This document shows, in pieces, positions 1-7,263 of a stretch of 17,242 nucleotides of DNA. Below the pieces are notes generated by a model. The model saw only the letters and a list, made by a program, of their open reading frames with translations, did not search any database and was not told where the DNA came from. The stretch comes from Thoreauomyces humboldtii. Its lineage: Eukaryota; Chytridiomycota; Chytridiomycetes; Spizellomycetales; Powellomycetaceae. The stretch lies in NCBI GenBank assembly GCA_027596035.1, contig JADGJA010000481.1, forward strand, positions 1-17,242, read 5' to 3'. Within the stretch, counting starts at the first letter, position 1. Each line of letters starts with the position of its first letter. The translations under genes and the position numbers were made by a program.

Positions 1-120
1 GGGGGGGGTTGTGGGGGTGGGTACTTTGGGCCCCCCCCCGTCCAAAAAACCAACCGGGTGGCACAAGGGGGGGGGTCCCGGGTCCTTGGGCCCCCCCCCC
101 CCCCCCCCTCTCGAGGAAAC
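1..120. repeat. G/C homopolymer low-complexity patch
   Basis: The first 120 bases are dominated by homopolymers: G runs at 1-8, 13-17, 19-21, 28-30 and 67-75, and C runs at 31-39 and 91-108 (18 C). The text around 19-39 recurs imperfectly at 80-99 (GGGT, a short T-rich piece, TTGGG, then a C run), an offset of 61 bases. The G runs at 1-30 meet the usual four-run definition of a putative G-quadruplex. Homopolymers at a sequence edge are also a common sequencing or assembly artefact, so the exact base counts should not be trusted. I see no gene here. Confidence 0.75.
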
Positions 121-675
121 CAGCGTTTCCTGCGGTCTACGGTTTCGGTCGGTGGTGGGTTGCTTTACCTTTTCCGGTCTGCCCAGAATACTGTGAAGCG
201 GTTGTAGCATGCCATATCAGCATTCACCACGAGACCATTTCTTTCCATCACGACTTTAACGGGCATTGGATTTGGAGAAGCAATCTCAACTGCAGTAGTC
301 GGGAGCTTTGAAGAACTCGCCGTGATCTCTCTACTCCGCCGTCTACAGTATCATAGCTGCCCGTTCAGCATTGCGCCCGCCCGACCAGCTACATTGTATG
401 TACAGTACTTCAACGAGGACCAGGCATGCTCGGAGTCGCGGAGGAGTGTGTGGGGTCGGCGGGGGGTGGTATGAGGACCCCCCCTTTGGGCACGAGGGAG
501 TGCGTGGTGGCTGAGCATAAAGTCTAAAAATTCTCATTTCAACCACCGACTGACACGAGCAAAAAACAGGAGGACAAGAAGCCGGAGCTGTCCAAACCAA
601 TCTGCCCAGCCTTTCTGTGCCCCTGTCTGAGAGCTGTCTGTGGCCTGTGGGGGAGATGATCGACCCCCCGATTTC
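121..675. other. Intergenic DNA with no recognised gene
   Basis: No convincing coding region was found on either strand. The open frames here are short, Pro/Arg-rich and resemble no family I know, and I could not chain them through GT/AG splice signals into a longer protein. The stretch is probably the distal promoter of the ammonium transporter and perhaps the flank of a gene lying to the left of the window. Confidence 0.5.
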
Positions 676-676
676 C

Positions 677-990
677 TTATCTCTCGTTTCGCCCTGCGCG
701 CGCGTGGAAGGGAGATAGACAGATAGTACGTACTCTGTAGCTGCACGAGATCAAAAATACAATTATGCTCTGGGGGCGGACCAGTGCTGGGCGTGCTACG
801 CGCTTTCCCCCATCTCCCTCTCGCATCAGGCAGCACTGTATACTCTAACCGGTTCCTCCCGACCTCTGTGCTCATAAAAGGGCTTTGGCCCCCCCAGGCT
901 CCCCAGCGCCCTCTCCCAGGCTCTCTCCCTCTCTCTCCGCAATCGCTTCGTCTCTTTCCATCGTTGTCTCGTGCCCCTTGACATTTATCT
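677..990 (+). promoter_or_regulatory. Cluster of GATA-factor sites upstream of the ammonium transporter
   Basis: Four matches to the fungal nitrogen GATA-factor consensus HGATAR are visible: TTATCT at 677-682 (reverse), AGATAG at 713-718, AGATAG at 721-726 and TTATCT at 985-990 (reverse). Three fall within 50 bp. Fungal ammonium transporter genes are classically controlled by GATA activators of the Gln3/AreA/Gat1 type under nitrogen limitation, so the cluster fits the gene downstream. The sites are short and some will occur by chance. The functional reading is inference. Confidence 0.5.
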
Positions 991-1118
991 TTCTCACCCT
1001 TAACCCCTGACTATACCCTTGTCTCCTTGTCTCTCTGCCTTCTCGTTGGGCCGCGAACACCGTCGTTCATTTTCTATACTCCGAGACCCAACTACTTCTG
1101 GCCGTACTCTAGCATCTC
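873..1118 (+). promoter_or_regulatory. TATA-like box, CT-rich tract and leader of the ammonium transporter
   Basis: CATAAAAG at 873-880 resembles a TATA element. It is followed by a strongly pyrimidine-rich tract (about 897-1050, repeated CTCTCTC and CCTTGTCTC), the usual setting of transcription starts in filamentous and basidiomycete fungi. No ATG occurs on the plus strand between about 930 and 1118, so the ATG at 1119 would be the first one in a transcript starting in this tract. This supports the chosen start codon. Confidence 0.5.
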
Positions 1119-2920
1119 ATGTCATCGCCCATCACCATCGCCACGAGCGGTGATCCTGTCACTCTGGCCGGAACCGCCATCCTCAACCCAGCCACCAACG
1201 GGCCCAGCGTTCAGTTCTCCGAGCTCGGCTATGCCTCCATCGCGTTCGTCCTCATCTGCACGGCCCTGGTGTACGTCATGACACCAGGTCTGGGACTCTT
1301 CTACTCGGGAATGTCGAGGACAAAGAACGCCCTCTCTCTCATCATGATATCCATGCTCGCAATGTCCATCATCACCGTCCAATGGGTCATCTTTGGGTTC
1401 TCGCTCTCCTTCTCCGAATCCGGCGGCCGGTTCATCGGTGACTTTGCTCACGCCGGCTTCAAGGACCTCGGCGGCGACGCCATGCCTCTTACCACCACCG
1501 CCATCCCCGGAGTGCTGTTCGCCCTGTACCAGATGCAGGCGAGTGACAGATCCCTGAAGAGCTCTCGAAAACAGGGACCTTCCATGGCAGTTTGGACTGA
1601 TACCTCTCCTTCCCTTTTGCCCATCGCAGTTCGCCACGGTCACTGCGGCGCTCATCTTCGGTAGCGTCGCCGAACGGATCCGACTTCTTCCCGCCATGCT
1701 CTTCATCTTCTGCTGGTCCACCATCGTCTACAACCCCATCGCATACTGGACGTGGAGCGCACGAGGCTGGCTGAAGTCCATCTCGTGCCTCGGAACCCTC
1801 CTCGATACACCATGCAACATCGGAGTCCTCGATTTTGCGGGAGGTGGACCTGTCCACATCGCGTCCGGCTTCGCTGGTGAGAGCCAAGGAGAGCAAAGGG
1901 GGCGATCTTTCACGTAGATCGCTGTTCACACTTTCTGCGTCCGTTCTTGCAAAGGTCTCGCCTACTGCATCATGGCCGGCAAGCGTCACAAGACCGAGGA
2001 GGGCTTCAAGGCCCACAACATGACCAACGTCTTCCTCGGACTCGCCCTTCTCTGGTTCGGTTGGTACGGATTCAACGCTGGATCCGCCCTCGCAGCGACC
2101 CCTCGCGCGGCGATGGCCGGCGTGGCCACGACGGTCGCTGCTGCGTCCGGCTCTCTATCCTGGATGTTCTACGACTACATGAGACACCGCAAGCTTTCGG
2201 GACTCGGCTACTGCGCTGGCGCCGTTGCAGGTAAAATCAGTCATACCAATTGCTGTCCAAAAGTACCCGTCTTTTCTGATGCACGAGACTTTTTTCAGGA
2301 CTCGTCGGAATCACGCCAGCAGCCGGATTCGTGGCGCCTTGGGCCGCCATCGTGATCGGAGCAGTGACTGCCGTGTGCTGCAACATCGCGTGTCGCATCA
2401 AGGACCGTCTCGGCTTTGACGACTCCCTCGACGCCTGGGGCGTCCACGGCGTCGGAGGCTACGTGGGCGGGATCCTGACCGGAGTGTTCGCCCAGAAGTG
2501 GATCGCGGCCCTCGACGGATCGGTCATCGAGGGCGGATGGTTGGACGGCAACTTCATCCAGGTTGGTTTTTTTTTTTTAGCTTTCTCCCTCCCACTTCTT
2601 CCGGACATGGGGTCTCATTCTTCGAAACCAAATTTTGTCAGGTCGGATACCAACTCGCTGCATCCACGACCATCGCGGCATGGAGCTTCTTCGTCTCCCT
2701 CATCCTCCTCTTCCTCATCGACAAGATCCCCGGCATGCACATTCGACCCACCGAGCAGGATCAGATCACGGGCGATGATGAGCAGATGGGAGAGGTCGCG
2801 TACGAGATCATCACCACCACCAACCTCCACCACGCGCACCATCCCTCCACCACCACGAAACGGGTCGAGAAGGTCGAGAAGCCGAACCGCGACCCTGTCG
2901 ACGAGACCATGACGGTCTGA
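1119..2920 (+). CDS. MEP2: Ammonium transporter (Amt/Mep/Rh family, Mep2-like)
   Basis: This plasma-membrane ammonium transporter has exons 1119-1538, 1630-1876, 1955-2230, 2299-2561 and 2642-2920, giving 494 aa, normal for the family. Seen: N-terminal TPGLGLFYSGM near residue 55, the signature DFAGGGPVHIASG with His216, GITPAAGFV near 318, and DAWGVHGVGG with His364. His216 and His364 are the pore twin histidines. Yeast Mep1/Mep3-type proteins replace the first with Glu, whereas Mep2 and bacterial AmtB keep both, so this looks Mep2-like, the class with ammonium-sensing ability in yeasts (inference). The cytosolic tail is hydrophilic, contains a HHAHH stretch and keeps the acidic segment typical of fungal Mep tails. 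Introns 2-4 are GT-AG; intron 1 is best read as GC-AG. An extra segment at about residues 189-205 holds two Cys. The upstream GATA sites suggest nitrogen control. The family is certain; the paralogue is less so. Confidence 0.95.
1539..1629 (+). other. GC-AG intron 1 of the ammonium transporter
   Basis: The only join that keeps the conserved reading (YQMQ into FATVTAALIFG) is phase 0 from 1538 to 1630, which makes the donor GCGAGT after CAG and the acceptor TCGCAG. The nearest GT, three bases later (GTGACA), leaves one extra base and throws the next exon out of frame with this acceptor. GC-AG introns are a known minor class spliced by the ordinary spliceosome. Confidence 0.75.
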
Positions 2921-3297
2921 TTCCGGAAAGCTGGACTTTTTTTTGTGTTTCGTTGGGTTTATTTTTGTGTTTTTCGTTTCTTCTTGCATCCTTCGCTCCC
3001 TCATCTCTCTCCAAGGCTACGATCGTAGGGTCGTCCTGTTCTCTTTTTTAATGTACATGTTTGCGTCTCTTTCGATTGTTGGCAATGTCTACTGTCCGCG
3101 GTCGCCTCCGGCATCAGCTACCGATATTCAGTAGTTCCAGCTCGAGAAAGTATGGATAAGAAAGCATCGCTATTCTTTTAAATTTTTTTTTTTGTAAGGT
3201 GTTGTCAAAAATACAAGCGCAAAGAGACGCCCATCGAAGACCAATAAAACAAAAACAGGGAAGAGTCCTGAAAGCCACGGAATAGACCGAAAAGACC
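2921..3297. other. Shared 3' region between convergent genes
   Basis: This 377-bp stretch lies between the stop codons of the ammonium transporter (+) and the carboxypeptidase (-). It is T-rich on the left (several T runs near 2937-2990) and A/T-rich near 3175-3255, consistent with 3' untranslated regions and polyadenylation of both genes. No coding exon, tRNA or repeat was recognised. Confidence 0.6.
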
Positions 3298-5241
3298 TCA
3301 CTTCTTGGCAGTGTGAGCAAGGAACTTGTTGATCATCTCGCTCGAATGCTCGGGCTGGTCGTAGGGAACCCTGAAATCGTAAAGCTTCCATCAGCAAAGG
3401 GCTGTCCAACTCAAGGAGGCGTGCAATGGGATGGGCAAGTCTTACATGTGTCCGGCTTCGTAGAGACGCAGGAAGGACAGGTTCTCAAAGTGACGGAGCT
3501 CGCCGGCGGGCTGACCGGTGAGCTTGGAGGTCCAGGTGATGTCCTTGGCCGACTGGAATCCCTCGGATCCGTCCCACTCGAGCTCCATGGTCCAAGCCTT
3601 GTTGCCGATCCAGTTGCAGATAAAGTCAGCGTCACCGGCGTAGATCAAGACCTGGATACCCTTGGCGAGGATCGGGGGGATGGCGCGGACGAAGGGAAGG
3701 GACCAGTCGCCTGAGAGTGAAGGATTAGTCCCAGCGTCACGGGAGATACTCGCAGACCATACCAGCGAACATGAACTTCTGATTGATGTCCATCTTGCAA
3801 CCTTCGTACTTGCGGTCGACGTTGAGAGTCTTCTGAACCTCTGCGGTGTTGAGGTAGGCTTCGATATCGTTGAGGATGTCGTAGCAGAGCGGGTTGTCGG
3901 GGCTGCACTTCTTGCGAATGTCGTAGATGTTCAGGCCAGTCTTTTGGAAGGGCGAGATCATGGCATTGTTGCAGTAGATAGCTCCAGGCACGCAGGTGAA
4001 AGGCGTCTTCCACTTGTAGCAGGAGGAGATGAGGTTCTGACACGTGCCGAGTTTGCTGCGCATGCCCTAATAAACGTGGAAGCCAAAATCAGACAATCAA
4101 TAACGAGAAGATCGATAAGGAGAAAATTTTGGAAGGATCTTGGACACAGCCTACTACCTCAATGTCGCTCTCGTCAAGGATGGGTCCGTACTTTGTGTCC
4201 GCGGCCATGTCAGCATAGTACGCGTATTGAACGTAAGGGTCGGTCAATCCGTTTCCGATAGCGATGCCCTTGAGCTTGATCTCAGCGTTCTTGGACGACG
4301 TGGCCTCCAGGGCATCGTTCTCGGTGATGATCTTTGCTGCAATGGCAGGGACGTAGTGGCCGGCGTAGGACTCGCCGGTTACGTGGAAGTCGAGATCAGC
4401 GTACTTGTCGTACTTGCTCAGGAATAGCTGAAGGAAAGCATAGACCTAAGAAAAAAGGATAGCGGGTCAGTATGGAGGTTCTCGCACACCAAAGACAAGA
4501 CATGTGTTCCTACGTCGTTAGCCGCATCCATGGTGTTGGACACACCATCGCCGTCGGTGTAAGAGAATCCGACGTTGATGGGCTGGTCGAGGAACACAAG
4601 GTTGGCCTCATTGTTCCACGAGTACTTGTTGATGGTCGTGTTTTCGCCGCCGGGGTTCACTTGACACGGGCCGAGCTCCATGAGGAGTCCGGTGAGCGAT
4701 GAACATCCTGGGCCACCGTTCAGCCAGAGAACAAGAGGATCCTTTGCGGGAGAACGACGACTCTCGAAGAACCAGAAGAAGAACTGAGCGAGAGGATGGG
4801 AAGGCTGTCAGTGACGCGGACAATTTATGGCGCGAGCTCCACCCGGATCATGTGTGCTCACGTGCTTGTCGTCACTTCCGCCCTTGACATCGACGTAACC
4901 AGCATACTGGAGAGGGAGAAGGAGAGAAAGTCCGAGCGGTGTTGAGTGACGAGCGATTGCACGCTCGCTCAGCATGAAGAACAGGACGGAGGTCACGATA
5001 CCTGTTTGACGTTGGGGTCGCAGAGCTTGACTTCCTCCTTGACGCGAAGCGAGTAGTTGGGGAAGGCTTCGAGGGTGTGGACTTGCCACGCTTCGACGTT
5101 GCCCGACTCCTCTACGACAGGCGTATCGAGAGCGAGCTGACCGGAAGACGAGAACTGGTTATGAACCAGTTGCTTCCATCCGGCAGCAGCGACCATGGAC
5201 ACCGAGGCCGATGCGAGGGTCAGGAGGGAGACAACGCGCAT
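3298..5241 (-). CDS. PRC1: Serine carboxypeptidase, carboxypeptidase Y type (peptidase family S10)
   Basis: This secretory or vacuolar serine carboxypeptidase removes C-terminal residues from peptides. Exons (minus strand, in order) are 5002-5241, 4862-4906, 4514-4783, 4158-4445, 3763-4066, 3446-3710 and 3298-3370, giving 494 aa. All six introns are GT-AG and every phase closes. Residues 1-19 look like a signal peptide. The substrate-binding motif [12 protein letters not shown] sits at about 116-127. The catalytic triad is readable as Ser211 (GESYAG), Asp411 (DFICN) and His470 (GHMVPYDQP). Many Cys and the N-glycosylation sites NYS and NTT fit a secreted enzyme. The region between signal peptide and mature enzyme is short compared with yeast carboxypeptidase Y, and no QRPL-type vacuolar sorting signal is seen. 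A secreted rather than vacuolar location is therefore possible. The gene diverges from the Hikeshi gene. Confidence 0.95.
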
Positions 5242-5484
5242 GATGAAGACTTTATTCCTGCACTGAAGAAGGACGCGGAAGAGGTCGAGGTCGAGGAGGG
5301 ATGAGGAGAGAAGGATGCGACGAGCTCAAGAGAAGAAGCCGTGCAAGCAGATGTCAGATGTCCCGTGATTGCGGTGGGACGTTCTGGGGTCTCTGTGCTG
5401 CTTGCTGCGCGTCACTTTATTCCCCTTCCACCGATGACACAGTACAGGGCGCCCCACTCGAAGTCACGAGGAGCCCGGAAGAAG

Positions 5485-5516
5485 CCTGAGCCCTAACCCT
5501 GAGCCCTAACCCTGAG
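5485..5516. repeat. Telomere-like 13-bp tandem repeat
   Basis: The unit CCTGAGCCCTAAC is present as two exact copies (5485-5497 and 5498-5510) plus a partial third (CCTGAG, 5511-5516). Each full unit carries CCCTAAC, so CCCTAACCCT appears at 5491-5500 and 5504-5513. This matches the TTAGGG telomere repeat of most fungi interrupted by a variant hexamer. It is far too short to be a telomere. It could be an interstitial remnant or a telobox-like promoter element bound by Myb/TRF-type proteins. Confidence 0.8.
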
Positions 5517-5553
5517 CAGGTCCCAATTCCCCAAGGTTTGTGTAAATGAAGTG

Positions 5554-5560
5554 TGAGTCA
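5554..5560. promoter_or_regulatory. Gcn4/AP-1 type bZIP site
   Basis: TGAGTCA at 5554-5560 is a perfect palindromic Gcn4/AP-1 consensus, here followed by T as in the extended site. It lies about 310 bp upstream of the carboxypeptidase ATG and about 210 bp upstream of the Hikeshi ATG. General amino-acid control of a peptidase would be a sensible role, but the assignment rests on the motif alone. Confidence 0.45.
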
Positions 5561-5700
5561 TGCATGATGTCCAGTTGCCACCTTTCCGTCACCACACGCA
5601 CGCACGCACACATCGCCCCCTTTCAGCGACCACCTCAGTAATCGCTCTCTGACCCTTTGGCAACCCTCGTCGCTTGACCTTCACGCCCCCTCAGCTGACG

Positions 5701-5753
5701 TTCTTACGTTCTTACGTTCGGATCTCCCCGTAGCGGCTTACGTTCTTACATTC
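5701..5753. repeat. TTACGTTC 8-bp repeat cluster next to the Hikeshi start codon
   Basis: TTACGTTC occurs in tandem at 5704-5711 and 5712-5719, preceded by a partial TTC at 5701-5703. A second pair follows at 5738-5745 and, with one change (TTACATTC), 5746-5753. The two pairs are offset by 34 bp and end 15 bases before the ATG at 5769. They therefore sit in the core promoter or 5' leader. The TTC spacing is 8, not the 10 expected of a step-type heat shock element. Confidence 0.7.
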
Positions 5754-5768
5754 CCCGTTCAGTACGCC

Positions 5769-6988
5769 ATGTTCGGATGCATAATAGCAGGGCGCTTGGT
5801 ACGGTCCTCCTCGTCCTGCTTACGCCGAAATGTCCGCTAACCCTCATGTGCTGTCTCGCGTAGGTCCAGACAAATATGCAACAAGGTAAAGTTGCCCAAC
5901 GTGTAAATCCACGCCCACATCCACGCACTCAAGCTGCTACCTTTCCTTTCGAAAAGTTGACGCAACAAAGGTCTGAGGGAAACACCGGAACCTCGCCGGA
6001 ATCGAGCCAAGCTGACTTTGCGACACGCTCCCGAACAGTATGTCTTTGAGCTGGAAGATCCAACCTCGATAAATCACATCGGTTAGTAGCGGTGTTTTGG
6101 CCAGGCGGAACGAGGGCATGTGCCAATTCCTCTTCATAGTGGCATTTATGACGGGGGTTCAGGCTTTCCCGCCAGGATATGCTGCTACCGTACACTTTCT
6201 ATGGTAAGACGGCAGAACAAGGTCGTTTCGAATAACCCAATCTCACCTCATTCTGTTTCACGTCACAAGGCCCTCTCCAGACTCAAATCCGCAATGGCAA
6301 CTCCTGGGCATGCTTTCCAATGAGAAACCATCGGCCATCTTTCGATTAGGTGAGCTTGTGTCGCGCCAGGGCCAAGCTTGATTCCTCACGCTGATCTCTG
6401 GGGGAAACAGGCGGAAACAAGACAATGTCCTCGGCCTTTGCAAACACCAATACGACAGGTGGCCAAAACGACATGCTGGACGACACTGTGATGACCCCCG
6501 GAGCCGCGGCAACCGTTCCAGCACAACTGGGCATATCGGTGGAGCTCCTCGAGGTGGTAGTGGCTCAGGTCAGCCAGCTCCACGCCTCTTCCCCATCGAA
6601 GTCGAGTGCAGCTGGCGTTCTCGTCAAGAATGTCGATCCAGTCAAGCTCACCACCAAGATATTAGAGAGTACGCTTCTGGATCCTTGTATGCGAGTCGTG
6701 GGATTCCAACAACTGATTCGCCCTTTTACAACCAGGCCTATACAACTACTGCTCTAGTTTCGCAGGCCCGCTGCCGGAGATGTCGACGGCTCTGTTTGGA
6801 ATGGACTGGGGATCCACGTTCATCCCTCTCAAGGTATGTCTTATCCTCGCGCATGACTTTATCGAGCATGACCCATTATGCTGATCGCGAACCGGTGGCA
6901 GGCGCTACAAGACTGGTTTTTGATCATGCAAAGAAAGATCAAAGCTGATCCATCTGGGAACAGCATCCTTCGGTCTGACAATGATTGA
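5769..6988 (+). CDS. OPI10: Hikeshi/OPI10 family protein (Hsp70 nuclear import carrier)
   Basis: In animals Hikeshi carries Hsp70 into the nucleus during heat stress by binding FG-nucleoporins; the yeast homologue is OPI10. Nine exons were joined by frame and family resemblance: 5769-5798, 5864-5885, 5957-5970, 6039-6081, 6140-6203, 6270-6349, 6411-6686, 6766-6833 and 6902-6988. The product is 227 aa, close to the family's roughly 200. Seen: start MFGCIIAGRL then VQTNMQQ; YVFELEDPTSINHI (23-36); a segment ending FPPGYAATVHFLW (46-58); WQLLGMLSNEKPSAIFRL (67-84); AQLGISVELLEVV near 110-125; and a C-terminal helix WFLIMQRKIKADP. Each block has a counterpart in human Hikeshi as I remember it. 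Exon phases close throughout, and eight introns of 58-79 nt use GT and AG. No long open frame covers the gene, so simple scans miss it. The gene diverges from the carboxypeptidase. Confidence 0.93.
5957..5970 (+). other. 14-nt microexon of the Hikeshi gene
   Basis: After exon 2 ends with a single G (5885), the sequence TT plus four codons (Asp-Ala-Thr-Lys) at 5957-5970 restores the frame and leads straight into TATGTC at 6039. It supplies the V-DATK residues expected between VQTxxQQ and YVFELED in this family. Its acceptor is GAAAAG and its donor GTCTGAG, a weak match to the usual GTRNGT. Skipping the microexon would shift the frame. Confidence 0.75.
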
Positions 6989-7263
6989 GACAAGGATTCC
7001 CCTAGCACAGCTCAGGATCGCATATAGTTCCACGTATCGATATCATGATTCATCTACTTCAGAGCTTCATCCTCCAAGACAATACAGTTATCGTGTTGTT
7101 ACAGTTCGGTCATCCGTGGAGAGGGAGACGGCCAAGGCAACCAGTTCCAATTGTCACCAGAAGCTGTCGGAAAGCGTTGGGTCTGTTTTTTTAGCTGACG
7201 GTCTCCCTGCATGGTCCAAGTTGCAAACGTAGACATTCCATTCTCAATCCCGTAGATCAGGCA

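Larger units (their letters stand above)
5242..5768. promoter_or_regulatory. Divergent promoter of carboxypeptidase and Hikeshi genes
   Basis: This 527-bp region lies between two start codons pointing away from each other. On the carboxypeptidase side the minus strand is CT-rich just upstream of the ATG, as expected for a leader. A 10-bp element ACTTTATTCC occurs twice (5249-5258 and 5414-5423); on the minus strand it reads GGAATAAAGT, and the distal copy could act as a TATA-like element for the carboxypeptidase. Telomere-like repeats, a bZIP site and an 8-bp tandem repeat inside it are listed separately. No coding exon was found. Confidence 0.6.

Noticed and set aside
1740..1830. A possible extra intron inside the ammonium transporter before the DFAGG motif
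   Set aside because: The only GT donor near the insert (GTCCATC) joined to the available AG breaks the frame ahead of the conserved motif, so the segment was kept as coding.
1122..2016. Long minus-strand open frames (up to 200 aa) opposite the ammonium transporter
   Set aside because: They mirror the codon pattern of a confidently identified transporter, resemble no family and cross its exon borders; they are antisense shadows of GC-rich coding DNA.
2810..2860. CACCAC-rich microsatellite
   Set aside because: It encodes the His/Thr-rich tail of the transporter (TTTNLHHAHHPSTTT) in frame, so it is explained by coding sequence.
3313..4702. Plus-strand open frames opposite the carboxypeptidase (up to 199 aa)
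   Set aside because: They are antisense to exons with an identified catalytic triad and have no family resemblance.
5485..5516. True telomere or chromosome end
   Set aside because: Only two and a half repeat units lie between two intact genes; a telomere would be terminal and much longer.
5701..5753. Heat shock element in the Hikeshi promoter
   Set aside because: The TTC triplets recur every 8 bases in one orientation without intervening GAA; true elements need alternating nTTCn/nGAAn units at 5-base steps or TTC every 10.
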